DNA from: Streptomyces sp. SUK 48
GTDB taxonomy: Bacteria > Actinomycetota > Actinomycetes > Streptomycetales > Streptomycetaceae
Direction of reading: 5' to 3'
DNA length: 64,000 bases
Assembly: GCF_009650765.1 (NCBI RefSeq)
Contig: NZ_CP045740.1
Location: 5,866,001 to 5,930,000, forward strand
The notes under the pieces were generated by a model. The model saw only the letters and a list, made by a program, of their open reading frames with translations, was not told the DNA's origin and searched no databases. The position numbers were made by a program, and so were the translations under genes. Of the stretch, positions 27,596 to 35,918 are shown in pieces (the stretch's first letter is position 1; every line of letters begins with the position of its first letter).

Positions 27596-27634
27596 GCCGG
27601 TACGACCCCGCGGGACGCGGCCGGTACGACCCCG
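27596..27634. repeat. Direct repeat of 15 bp, 24 bp apart
   Basis: GCCGGTACGACCCCG occurs at 27596-27610 and 27620-27634, in the 122-nt gap between the methyltransferase stop and the protease start. It may be regulatory for the protease gene; there is no further evidence. Confidence 0.5.
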
Positions 27635-27641
27635 GGGGGAT

Positions 27642-28430
27642 TCAGCCCCGTACCCCGCACAGATGCAGCAGCGCCGCGACGCCCCGGTAGGGGTCCGTGC
27701 GGCCCGCCCGCTCCTCGGCGGCGAGCAGCGCCGGAAGGTCGTGCGGCGGCGGCGCGTCGTCCGCCGCCAGGTCGGAGAAGACCCGCACGCCGTACCAGGC
27801 GTGCAGCGGGGCGGCGATGCCCGCGAGGGTCGCGGTCAGCTCGGCCAGCCGGTCGGCCCGCACGTTCAGGCCGAGGCGGTTGGTGTACGAGGTGGTGTCG
27901 AAGGCGGCCAGCGCGCCCGCCGGGTCACCGGCGAGACCGGGCCGCATGGCGAGCGCGTCGCCGTTGCGCACCAGCAGCGAGAGCAGTCCGCCCGGCGCCA
28001 GCATCCGCGCCAGGCCCGCCACCAGCGGATCGGGCTCGGCGACGTACATCAGCACACCGTGGCAGAGCACCAGGTCGAAGCTGCCCGGCAGGAAGTGCAC
28101 CCCGGTGTCCCGGCCGTCGCCCTGCACCAGCCGCACCCGCTCCCGGATGCCCTCCGGCTCCCGGGCCAGCGCCTCGCGCGCCGCCGCGACCATCACCGGG
28201 TCCTGCTCGACCCCGGTCACCTGATGGCCGAGGCGGGCCAGGCGCAGGGCCTGGGTGCCCTGCCCGATCCCCACGTCGAGCACCCGCAGTCGGCGCCCGA
28301 CCGGGAACCGCCCGGCTATCTGCTCGTCCAGCTGCCGCGCCACCAGTTCCTGGCGTACGACATCCCGGAGCCCGCCCACTTTGTCCAGCCAGGAGTGCGC
28401 CGCACCCCCGGTGAAAGCGTCTGCGCTCAG
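27642..28430 (-). CDS. SAM-dependent methyltransferase, probable CTG start
   Basis: The product is 262 aa. Motif I is LRVLDVGIGQGTQALRLARL, followed by VTGVEQDPVMVAAAREAL, QGDGRDTG, FDLVLCHGVLMYV and LAPGGLLSLLVRNGDALA. The C-terminal third is specific to this Streptomyces group. The frame has no ATG or GTG between the neighbour's stop and the conserved start SADAFTGGAAHSWLDKVGG. A CTG at 28430 has GGAGAG 7 nt upstream and overlaps the previous stop (CTGA), so translational coupling from the DUF3043 gene is likely. A farther in-frame ATG would bury the start inside the other gene. Substrate unknown. Confidence 0.82.
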   Translation of the reverse strand: MSADAFTGGAAHSWLDKVGGLRDVVRQELVARQLDEQIAGRFPVGRRLRVLDVGIGQGTQALRLARLGHQVTGVEQDPVMVAAAREALAREPEGIRERVRLVQGDGRDTGVHFLPGSFDLVLCHGVLMYVAEPDPLVAGLARMLAPGGLLSLLVRNGDALAMRPGLAGDPAGALAAFDTTSYTNRLGLNVRADRLAELTATLAGIAAPLHAWYGVRVFSDLAADDAPPPHDLPALLAAEERAGRTDPYRGVAALLHLCGVRG

Positions 28431-29020
28431 GGCCGCTCTCCGCGCTTGACCTGCGGCTTCGGCAGCCGGAGCCGGCGCATCTGGAGCGAACGCATCAGGG
28501 CGTAGGCCACCGCGCCGCGCGTGTTGCCGTCCGGGAAGCGCTCCTTGAGGCGCTTCTTCAGACGGAGACCGCTGACGGCGGCGTCCACCACGATCAGGAC
28601 GATCACCACGGCCCACAGCAGCAGCGCGATGTTCTGGATCGAGGGCACCCGCACCACGCTGAGCACGAGGATCACGATGGCGAGCGGCAGGAAGAACTCC
28701 GCCACGTTGAACCGCGAGTCCACCCAGTCACGGGCGAACCTGCGGACGGGGCCCTTGTCGCGGGCCGGCAGGTACCGCTCGTCGCCGCCGGCCAGCGCCG
28801 CGCGCTGCTTCTGGAGCGCCTCGCGGCGCTCCTCGCGCTGACGCTTGGAGGCGTCCTTGCGCGTCGTCGGCGTGTTGGCGACGCTGCGGCGCTGGGACTG
28901 GGCCTCACTGCGCTTGGGCGTGGGCCTGCCCTTGGGGGCCTGCGGGTCACGGGGCTGCTTGGAGAAGTTCACCGGCTGGTCGGCCTGGGACTTCTCTTCC
29001 TTGGCACGGCTACGGAACAC
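28427..29020 (-). CDS. DUF3043 membrane protein
   Basis: The product is 197 aa. A charged N-terminal half (RDPQAPKGRPTPKRSEAQSQ, KDASKRQREERREALQKQRA) is followed by two membrane helices at about residues 105-150 and a basic C-terminus. This matches DUF3043, an actinobacterial family of unknown function. The start is uncertain: I chose the GTG at 29020, giving the family-like MFRSRAKEEK start, but in-frame ATGs at 29041 and 29050 are possible. It is divergent from pspA and overlaps the methyltransferase gene. Confidence 0.85.
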   Translation of the reverse strand: MFRSRAKEEKSQADQPVNFSKQPRDPQAPKGRPTPKRSEAQSQRRSVANTPTTRKDASKRQREERREALQKQRAALAGGDERYLPARDKGPVRRFARDWVDSRFNVAEFFLPLAIVILVLSVVRVPSIQNIALLLWAVVIVLIVVDAAVSGLRLKKRLKERFPDGNTRGAVAYALMRSLQMRRLRLPKPQVKRGERP

Positions 29021-29253
29021 AAAGACCAAGGGTAAGGGCATCCGGGGCATGGACCCCAGCCCGGCCGGGAACGATCCGGCAACACCGTGCGTCTGTACGA
29101 CGCAGAGGGGGCGTTCCGGCGGGTTCGAGCGGGCTTCGGGTGAGGTCCGGGTCGGGGGACCGTCTCCTCCCTGCGCCGGAGCGGTACTGTCCGCAGTCGT
29201 TCTTGGGGATGAGCGCATCACGCCCCGGACAGTGCGGTAATGGAGGCAAGGCC

Positions 29254-29259
29254 CGTACT
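29254..29259 (+). promoter_or_regulatory. Putative -10 box TACTGT upstream of pspA
   Basis: TACTGT lies 59 nt before the pspA ATG in the divergent region with the DUF3043 gene. A matching -35 is not obvious. Confidence 0.35.
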
Positions 29260-29318
29260 GTGGGTCTTGTCGCAGGATCGGTGAGCTGGAGTCCGTCAGA
29301 AGGGGGCGCGCGAAGCCC

Positions 29319-30116
29319 ATGAGCGGTGTCATGAAGCGTATGGGGATGATCTTCCGCGCGAAAGCGAACAAGGCCCTTGACCGGGCCGAGGACCCGCGCG
29401 AGACCCTCGATTACTCGTACCAGAAGCAGCTGGAGCTGCTCCAGAAGGTGCGTCGCGGGGTCGCCGACGTGGCGACCAGCCGCAAGCGCCTGGAGCTCCA
29501 GCTCAACCAGCTCCAGCAGCAGTCCGGGAAGCTGGAGGACCAGGGCCGCAAGGCGCTCGCGCTCGGCCGCGAGGACCTCGCCCGCGAGGCGCTGTCCCGG
29601 CGCGCCGCGCTCCAGCAGCAGGTGACCGACCTGGAGACCCAGCACGCCACCCTCCAGGGCGAGGAGGAGAAGCTCACCCTGGCGGCCCAGCGCCTCCAGG
29701 CCAAGGTGGACGCCTTCCGCACCAAGAAGGAGACCATCAAGGCCACCTACACCGCCGCCCAGGCCCAGACCCGGATCGGCGAGGCGTTCTCCGGCATCTC
29801 CGAGGAGATGGGCGACGTCGGCCTCGCGATCCAGCGCGCCGAGGACAAGACGCAGCAGCTCCAGGCCCGGGCCGGCGCCATCGACGAGCTGCTCGCCTCC
29901 GGTGCCCTGGACGACCCGTCCGGCATGGCCAAGGACGACATCGCGGCCGAGCTGGACCGGCTCTCCGGTGGTAGTGATGTAGAGCTGGAACTTCAGCGGA
30001 TGAAGGCCGAACTGGCCGGCGGCACCCAGCAGCAGGCCATCGAGGGCGGCGCCGGTCAGGGCCGGCCGCAGGCCCAGCAGCAGCCGCAGGACACCCCGCG
30101 CTTCGACAAGCAGTAG
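29319..30116 (+). CDS. pspA: Phage shock protein A homologue (PspA/IM30)
   Basis: The product is 265 aa. The N-terminal amphipathic helix (MSGVMKRMGMIFRAKANKAL) is followed by AEDPRETLDYSYQKQLELLQ and a long coiled coil to about residue 225, the standard PspA/Vipp1 plan. A Gln-rich tail ends the protein. It binds stressed membranes and forms ESCRT-III-like assemblies. AGAAGGGGG lies ahead of the ATG. It is followed by pspAA, a histidine kinase and a response regulator, all in the same direction. This is the actinobacterial arrangement in which the envelope stress response is linked to a NarL-type system. Confidence 0.95.
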   Translation: MSGVMKRMGMIFRAKANKALDRAEDPRETLDYSYQKQLELLQKVRRGVADVATSRKRLELQLNQLQQQSGKLEDQGRKALALGREDLAREALSRRAALQQQVTDLETQHATLQGEEEKLTLAAQRLQAKVDAFRTKKETIKATYTAAQAQTRIGEAFSGISEEMGDVGLAIQRAEDKTQQLQARAGAIDELLASGALDDPSGMAKDDIAAELDRLSGGSDVELELQRMKAELAGGTQQQAIEGGAGQGRPQAQQQPQDTPRFDKQ

Positions 30117-30163
30117 CGCGCACCAGCCGGTCCGCAGCCGGGAGACGAGCCGAGGAGGCCGAC

Positions 30164-30442
30164 GTGATCGTACGGATCATGGGGGAGGGCCAGGTCAGGC
30201 TGGACGACTCCCACTTCGCCGAGCTGAACAAGCTCGACGACGAGCTGCTGGCCGAGACGGAGAGCGGCGACGAGGAGGGCTTCCGGCGCACCCTCGCCGC
30301 CCTCCTCGACGCGGTCCGCCGGCTCGGCACCTCCCTCGCCGACGACGAACTGGAACCCTCCGACCTGATCCTCCCGGGCCCGGACGCGTCCCTGGCCGAG
30401 GTCCGCACCATGCTCGACGAGGACGGCCTGATCCCGGACTGA
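30164..30442 (+). CDS. pspAA: PspA-associated protein PspAA
   Basis: The product is 92 aa, acidic. The start MIVRIMGEGQVRLDDSHFAE and the end PSDLILPGPDASLAEVRTML match the small PspA-associated domain found beside pspA in actinobacteria. It starts at GTG 30164 with GAGGAGG at good spacing, 47 nt after pspA, so the two are probably co-transcribed. The family is thought to help PspA function; its mechanism is unknown. Confidence 0.9.
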   Translation: MIVRIMGEGQVRLDDSHFAELNKLDDELLAETESGDEEGFRRTLAALLDAVRRLGTSLADDELEPSDLILPGPDASLAEVRTMLDEDGLIPD

Positions 30443-30505
30443 GCGCCCGCGCACCCCCGGCCGGCCTCGTTCCGTGAACGCCGCCGTCCGCCGGTGCCCG
30501 GACCG

Positions 30506-30511
30506 TACTGT
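30506..30511 (+). promoter_or_regulatory. Putative -10 box TACTGT (leaderless histidine kinase)
   Basis: TACTGT is followed by 7 nt and the GTG at 30519, so the kinase-regulator pair may have its own leaderless transcript in addition to readthrough from pspA. Confidence 0.5.
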
Positions 30512-30518
30512 TCCTCGT

Positions 30519-31808
30519 GTGACCACTCTCGAACGCGCCCGCTGCGAGCTCAAGGCCCACCCCCTCGCGCTCGACGCGGGCCTCGCCGCGGCCGTTCTCG
30601 CCTGCATGGTCGCCGGTTCCCTCGCCACTCCCAAGGACGGGCAGGGCGTCACCTGGGGCACCCACATCCCCGCTCCCCTGAGCCTGCTGCTGATGCTGCT
30701 GGCCGCCCTCGCCCTGGTCTTCCGTCGCCGCGTCCCCCGCACCGTCCTCGCCCTCACCGGCACCCTCTCCGTGGTGGAGTGCGTCACCGGCGACCCCCGC
30801 GCGCCCGTCACGATGTCCGCCGTCGTCGCCCTGTACACGGTCGCCGCCACCACCGACCGCACCACCACCTTCCGCGTCGGCCTGCTCACCATGACCGTGC
30901 TGACCGCCGCCGCGATGCTCGCCGGACCCCTGCCCTGGTACGCGCAGGAGAACCTGGGCGTCCTCGCCTGGACCGGCATCGGCGCCACCGCGGGCGACGC
31001 GGTCCGCAGCCGCCGGGCCGTCGTCCAGGCCATCCGGGAACGCGCCGAACGCGCCGAACGCACCCGGGAGGAGGAGGCCCGCCGCCGGGTCGCCGAGGAG
31101 CGCCTGCGCATCGCCCGCGACCTGCACGATGTCGTCGCGCACCACATCGCCCTGGTCAATGTGCAGGCCGGTGTCGCGGCCCACGTCATGGACAAGCGCC
31201 CCGACCAGGCCAAGGAGGCCCTCGCCCATGTCCGCGAGGCCAGCCGCAGCGCGCTCAACGAGCTGCGCGCCACCGTCGGCCTGCTCCGCCAGTCCGGCGA
31301 CCCGGAGGCGCCCACCGAACCCGCCCCCGGCCTCAGCCTCCTGGAGGAGCTGGCCGGCACCTTCCGCAGCGCGGGCCTGCCGGTGGCGGTCGCCCGCACC
31401 GACCAGGACACCCGCCTCCCCGCGGCCGTGGACCTCGCCGCGTACCGGATCGTCCAGGAGGCCCTGACCAACGTCCGCAAGCACGCGGGCGCGGGCGCGC
31501 GGGCCGAGGTGAGCGTCGTACGCGTCGGACGGAACATCGAGGTCACGGTCGTGGACGACGGCACCGGCGCGGCCCCCGCCCCCGGCTCCCACCCCGAGCA
31601 CGACCCCGAGAACATCCCCGACTCCGACCACGGGAAGGGCGGCGGCCACGGCCTCCTCGGCATGCGCGAACGCGTCGGCGCCCTCGGCGGCACCCTCACC
31701 ACCGGCCCCCGCTACGGCGGCGGTTTCCGCGTCCATGCGATCCTGCCGGTCAGCACCACCGACACCCGCATCGAGGGCCGTACGACGGCACCGGGGGAGC
31801 CCGTATGA
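30519..31808 (+). CDS. NarL-family sensor histidine kinase
   Basis: The product is 429 aa. Four or five membrane helices fill residues 15-160 with short loops, so it senses within or at the membrane. A HisKA_3 domain follows: RLRIARDLHDVVAHHIALVN, phospho-acceptor His203. The ATPase domain has NVRKHAGAGARAEV and GHGLLGMRERVGALGG. It overlaps the response regulator by 4 nt (ATGA), so the pair is coupled. Its place after pspA-pspAA suggests a membrane-stress (LiaS-like) signal, by inference. Confidence 0.93.
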   Translation: MTTLERARCELKAHPLALDAGLAAAVLACMVAGSLATPKDGQGVTWGTHIPAPLSLLLMLLAALALVFRRRVPRTVLALTGTLSVVECVTGDPRAPVTMSAVVALYTVAATTDRTTTFRVGLLTMTVLTAAAMLAGPLPWYAQENLGVLAWTGIGATAGDAVRSRRAVVQAIRERAERAERTREEEARRRVAEERLRIARDLHDVVAHHIALVNVQAGVAAHVMDKRPDQAKEALAHVREASRSALNELRATVGLLRQSGDPEAPTEPAPGLSLLEELAGTFRSAGLPVAVARTDQDTRLPAAVDLAAYRIVQEALTNVRKHAGAGARAEVSVVRVGRNIEVTVVDDGTGAAPAPGSHPEHDPENIPDSDHGKGGGHGLLGMRERVGALGGTLTTGPRYGGGFRVHAILPVSTTDTRIEGRTTAPGEPV

Positions 31809-32485
31809 CGATCCGTGTCCTGCTCGCCGACGACCAGGCCCTGCTGCGCAGCGCGTTCCGGGTGCTGGTCGACTCCGAGCCCGACATGGACGTGGTGGGG
31901 GAGGCGTCCGACGGCGCGCAGGCGGTTCTGCTGGCCAAGGAGCGCCGCCCCGACGTCGTCCTCATGGACATCCGCATGCCCGGCACCGACGGCCTCGCCG
32001 CCACCCGCCTGATCAGCGAGGACGCCGAACTCGACCAGGTACACGTGGTCATCCTGACCACCTTCGAGGTGGACGACTACGTCGTGCAGTCGCTGCGCGC
32101 CGGCGCCTCCGGCTTCCTCGGCAAGGGCAGCGAACCCGAGGAACTCCTCAACGCCATCCGGATCGCCGCGGGCGGTGACGCCCTGCTCTCCCCGGCCGCC
32201 ACCAAGGGCCTGATCGCCCGCTTCCTCGCCCAGGGCGACGGCGACGACGGCCGCTCCCCCGTGCACGCCGAACGCCTCGGCGCGCTGACCGGACGCGAGC
32301 GCGAGGTGCTCGTCCAGGTGGCCGGCGGCCACTCCAACGACGAAATCGCCGAACGCCTCGCGGTCAGCCCGCTGACGGTGAAGACGCACGTCAACCGGGC
32401 CATGGCCAAGCTCGGCGCGCGCGACCGCGCCCAGCTCGTGGTGATCGCGTACGAGTCCGGGCTCGTCCGGCCGCGGGTGGACTGA
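31805..32485 (+). CDS. NarL/LuxR-family response regulator
   Basis: The product is 226 aa. Receiver domain with acidic pair Asp9/Asp10 and phospho-acceptor Asp55 in VVLMDIRMPGTDGL. Output domain with LTGREREVLVQVAGGHSNDE and VKTHVNRAMAKLGARDRAQL, a LuxR-type helix-turn-helix. It is translationally coupled to the kinase. A hairpin spans its stop codon. The next gene, an RND permease 240 nt on, might be a target, but this is unproven. Confidence 0.95.
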   Translation: MTIRVLLADDQALLRSAFRVLVDSEPDMDVVGEASDGAQAVLLAKERRPDVVLMDIRMPGTDGLAATRLISEDAELDQVHVVILTTFEVDDYVVQSLRAGASGFLGKGSEPEELLNAIRIAAGGDALLSPAATKGLIARFLAQGDGDDGRSPVHAERLGALTGREREVLVQVAGGHSNDEIAERLAVSPLTVKTHVNRAMAKLGARDRAQLVVIAYESGLVRPRVD

Positions 32486-32497
32486 TCTCCACCCGCG
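32472..32497 (+). terminator. Hairpin over the response regulator stop codon
   Basis: CGCGGGTGGA-CTGATC-TCCACCCGCG is a perfect 10-bp stem whose loop holds the stop codon. The right arm recurs at 32511-32520 as part of a 24-bp-spaced direct repeat (ATCTCCACCCGCGT at 32485 and 32509), so an alternative pairing is possible. The gap to the next gene (32523-32725) shows no other structure. Confidence 0.6.
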
Positions 32498-32725
32498 TAC
32501 CTCCGTACATCTCCACCCGCGTGTACTGCGCGCGGAGTAGGAGGCGGGTAAGGAAACGGGACCTGCGGCCTACGGCCGGGCCTCCCGGATGGCCGAAGGT
32601 GGTGGGGTGTGGACGCTCCTGGGCGTCCGTCGCCGCTTCCCGCGCACCTTTGGGGTCCCTGGTGTCCCCTGTCTCCTCGGTGACCGGGAGCGCTTCTGCC
32701 GCTCACGGAAGAGAGACCCTCACCC

Positions 32726-35700
32726 ATGTCCTGGCTGTCCAGATTCAGCCTGTCCCAACGGGCCCTCATCGGCCTGATCTCGATCGTCGCCCTGGTCTTC
32801 GGCGCGATCGCGATACCCCAGATCAAGCAGCAGCTGCTGCCCACCATCGACCTGCCCATGGTCTCGGTGATCGCGCCGTACCAGGGCGCCGCGCCCGACG
32901 CGGTCGAGAAGCAGGTGGTCGAGCCCATCGAGGACGGCCTTCAGGGCGTCGATGGGGTCACCTCGGTCACCTCCACCGCGGGCGAGGGCAACGCCGTGAT
33001 CATGGCGTCCTTCGACTACGGCAACGACACCAAGCAGATCGTCGCCGATGTGCAGCAGGCCGTGAACCGGGCCCGCAACCAGCTGCCCTCCGAGGTCGAC
33101 CCGCAGGTCATCTCCGGCTCCACCGACGACATGCCGACCGTCGTGCTCGCCGCCACCTCCGGCAAGGACCAGCAGGCGCTCGCCGACCAGTTGGACAAGA
33201 CGGTCGTACCGGCCCTGAAGGACATCGACGGCGTCGGCCGCGTCCAGGTCACCGGCGTCCGCGACCTCCAGGTGAATGTCACGCCCGACAACGCCGAGCT
33301 GGCCCGGGACGGCCTCACCCCCGCCGCTCTCGCCCAGGCGCTCCAGGCCGGCGGCGCGAGCGTCCCGGCCGGCTCCTTCGACGAGAACGGCGCCAACCGC
33401 ACCGTCCAGGTCGGCGGCGGCTTCACCACGCTGGAGCAGATCAAGGACCTCACCGTCAGCGGCGCGGGCGCCCACAAGGCCGTACGGCTCGGTGATGTGG
33501 CCACGGTCAAGGAGCAGCCCGCCCCGGCCGACTCCCTCACCCGCACCGACGGCCGGCCCAGCCTCGCCGTCAACGTGACCATGGACCACGACGGCAGCGC
33601 CGTCACCATCTCCGACGCGGTCAAGGACAAGCTGCCCGGGCTGCGCGAACAGCTCGGCGCAGACGCCAAGCTGACGGTCGTCAGCGACCAGGGCCCGGCC
33701 GTCTCCAAGTCCATCAAGGGCCTGACCACCGAGGGCGCGCTCGGCCTGCTCTTCGCGGTCCTGGTCATCCTGCTCTTCCTCGCGTCGCTGCGCTCGACGC
33801 TGGTCACCGCGGTGTCCATCCCGCTGTCCGTCGTGCTCGCGCTGATCGTGCTGTGGACCGACGGCCTGTCCCTGAACATGCTCACGCTCGGCGCGCTGAC
33901 CATCGCCATCGGCCGGGTCGTGGACGACTCGATCGTGGTCCTGGAGAACATCAAGCGGCACCTCGGCTACGGCGAGGAGCGCCGCTCGGCGATCATCGAG
34001 GCGGTGCGCGAGGTGGCCGGCGCGGTCACCTCCTCCACCCTCACCACGGTCGCGGTGTTCCTGCCGATCGGCCTGGTCGGCGGCATGGTGGGCGCGCTGT
34101 TCGGCTCCTTCAGCATCACCGTCACGGCGGCCCTGCTGGCCTCCCTGCTGGTCTCGCTGACCGTCGTCCCCGTGCTGTCCTTCTGGTTCCTGCGCGCCCC
34201 CAAGGGCACCCCCGAGGACGCGGCGGAGGCCCGCCGCAAGGCCGAGGAGAAGGAGGCGAACAGCCGCCTCCAGCGCGCCTACGTCCCCGTGCTGCGCTTC
34301 GCGACGCGCCGCCGCCTCACCAGCGTGCTGATCGCGATCGTCGTCCTGGTCGTCACGTTCGGCATGTCCGGACTGCTCAAGACCAACTTCTTCGACCAGG
34401 GCGAGCAGGAGGTCATCACGATCAAGCAGGAGCTGAGGCCCGGCACCAGCCTGGCCGCGACCGACGCGCAGGCAAAGAAGGTCGAGAAGCTCCTCGCCGC
34501 CACCGACGGCGTCAAGGACTACCAGGTCACCGTGGGCTCCTCCGGCTTCATGGCGGCCTTCGGCGGCGGCACGGACACCAACCAGGCGTCCTACCAGGTG
34601 ATGCTGAAGGACTCGAAGTCGTACGACAGCGTGCAGCAGCACCTGGAGAGCGGCCTGAAGGACCTCAAGGGCATCGGTACGACCACGGTGTCGGCCGGTG
34701 GCGGCTTCGGCAGCCAGAACCTCAGCGTCGTGGTGAAGTCCGCCGACCCGCAGGCCCTGCGTACGGCGGCCGAGCAGGTCCGCTCCACCGTGGCCGGGCT
34801 GGACGGCGTCACCGACGTCACCAGCGACCTGTCCACCAGCGTGCCGCGGATCTCGGTGACGGCCAACGCCAAGGCGGCCGCGGCCGGTTTCGACAACCAG
34901 AAGCTCGGCGCGGCGGTGGCGCAGGCGGTGCGCGGTACGACGACGGCGAAGGCGACCCTCGACGACACCGAGCGCGATGTCGTCATCAAGTCGGCCGAGC
35001 CCGCGACGACCGTCGCCCAGCTGAAGAAGCTGCGCCTCGGCCCGGTCGAGCTCGGCGACATCGCCACGGTGAAGCTGGTGGACGGGCCGGTCTCGCTGAC
35101 CCGGATCGACGGCCAGCGCGCCGCGACGATCACGGCCAAGCCGACCGGTGACAACACGGGCGCGGTCAGCACCCAGCTCCAGTCGAAGATCAAGGCCCTG
35201 AAGCTGCCCGCGGGCGCCGAGGCCCAGATCGGCGGTGTCACCTCCGACCAGAACGACGCCTTCAAGAACCTCGGCCTCGCCATGCTGGCCGCGATCGCGA
35301 TCGTCTTCATGCTGCTGGTCGCGACGTTCCGCTCGCTGGCCCAGCCGCTGATCCTGCTGGTCTCCATCCCGTTCGCGGCGACCGGCGCCCTCGGCCTGCT
35401 GATCATCACGGGCACCCCGATGGGCGTCCCCGCCATGATCGGCATGCTGATGCTGATCGGCATCGTGGTGACCAACGCGATCGTGTTGATCGACCTGATC
35501 AACCAGTACCGGGCCCAGGGTTACGGCGTGGTCGAAGCCGTGATCGAGGGGGGCCGCCACCGTCTGCGCCCCATCCTCATGACCGCCCTGGCCACGATCT
35601 TCGCCCTGCTGCCGATGGCCCTGGGCATAACGGGCGAGGGCGGCTTCATCGCCCAGCCGCTCGCGGTCGTGGTGATCGGCGGCCTGATCACCTCCACCCT

Positions 35701-35827
35701 GCTGACCCTCCTGCTGGTCCCGACCCTCTACGCCATGCTGGAGCTCCGCAAGGAACGCCGCGCGAAGAAGAAGTCGGCCAAACGGCAGCCGCCCGCCCCG
35801 GCGAAGCCGGACCTGGCCCAGGTCTGA
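32726..35827 (+). CDS. RND-family efflux permease (AcrB/MMPL-like)
   Basis: The product is 1033 aa with the duplicated RND plan: helix 1 (residues 13-31), a large outer loop, helices 2-6 at about 335-495, then the same again. TM4 holds the proton-relay pair in IGRVVDDSIVVLENIKRHLG as in AcrB; the second half has GMLMLIGIVVTNAIVLIDLI. It closely resembles hydrophobe/amphiphile exporters of Gram-negative bacteria, although no membrane-fusion or outer-membrane partner is encoded nearby; in actinobacteria such permeases act alone or with unknown partners. The ATG at 32726 follows GAAGAGAG. A 23-bp perfect terminator follows it. Substrate unknown. Confidence 0.93.
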   Translation: MSWLSRFSLSQRALIGLISIVALVFGAIAIPQIKQQLLPTIDLPMVSVIAPYQGAAPDAVEKQVVEPIEDGLQGVDGVTSVTSTAGEGNAVIMASFDYGNDTKQIVADVQQAVNRARNQLPSEVDPQVISGSTDDMPTVVLAATSGKDQQALADQLDKTVVPALKDIDGVGRVQVTGVRDLQVNVTPDNAELARDGLTPAALAQALQAGGASVPAGSFDENGANRTVQVGGGFTTLEQIKDLTVSGAGAHKAVRLGDVATVKEQPAPADSLTRTDGRPSLAVNVTMDHDGSAVTISDAVKDKLPGLREQLGADAKLTVVSDQGPAVSKSIKGLTTEGALGLLFAVLVILLFLASLRSTLVTAVSIPLSVVLALIVLWTDGLSLNMLTLGALTIAIGRVVDDSIVVLENIKRHLGYGEERRSAIIEAVREVAGAVTSSTLTTVAVFLPIGLVGGMVGALFGSFSITVTAALLASLLVSLTVVPVLSFWFLRAPKGTPEDAAEARRKAEEKEANSRLQRAYVPVLRFATRRRLTSVLIAIVVLVVTFGMSGLLKTNFFDQGEQEVITIKQELRPGTSLAATDAQAKKVEKLLAATDGVKDYQVTVGSSGFMAAFGGGTDTNQASYQVMLKDSKSYDSVQQHLESGLKDLKGIGTTTVSAGGGFGSQNLSVVVKSADPQALRTAAEQVRSTVAGLDGVTDVTSDLSTSVPRISVTANAKAAAAGFDNQKLGAAVAQAVRGTTTAKATLDDTERDVVIKSAEPATTVAQLKKLRLGPVELGDIATVKLVDGPVSLTRIDGQRAATITAKPTGDNTGAVSTQLQSKIKALKLPAGAEAQIGGVTSDQNDAFKNLGLAMLAAIAIVFMLLVATFRSLAQPLILLVSIPFAATGALGLLIITGTPMGVPAMIGMLMLIGIVVTNAIVLIDLINQYRAQGYGVVEAVIEGGRHRLRPILMTALATIFALLPMALGITGEGGFIAQPLAVVVIGGLITSTLLTLLLVPTLYAMLELRKERRAKKKSAKRQPPAPAKPDLAQV

Positions 35828-35837
35828 CACCGGTCCC

Positions 35838-35885
35838 ACACGAAGAGGGGCACCCCCGGAGATCCGGGGGTGCCCCTCTTCGTGT
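35838..35885. terminator. Exceptionally strong bidirectional terminator
   Basis: Two 23-nt arms, from ACACGAAGAGGGG to its exact inverse complement, pair without mismatch around a 2-nt loop. It serves the converging RND permease and nadA genes. Confidence 0.92.
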
Positions 35886-35918
35886 GTACCGCGGGTGGTG
35901 ACGGCAGCGCGCCGGAGG

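Noticed and set aside
30494..32485. Single long frame joining part of the kinase region to the response regulator
   Set aside because: The first part is an Arg/Pro-rich out-of-frame reading of the kinase; the real regulator starts at 31805.
32589..32777. Small ORF upstream of the RND permease
   Set aside because: It overlaps the permease start, lacks a ribosome binding site and has no protein-like pattern.
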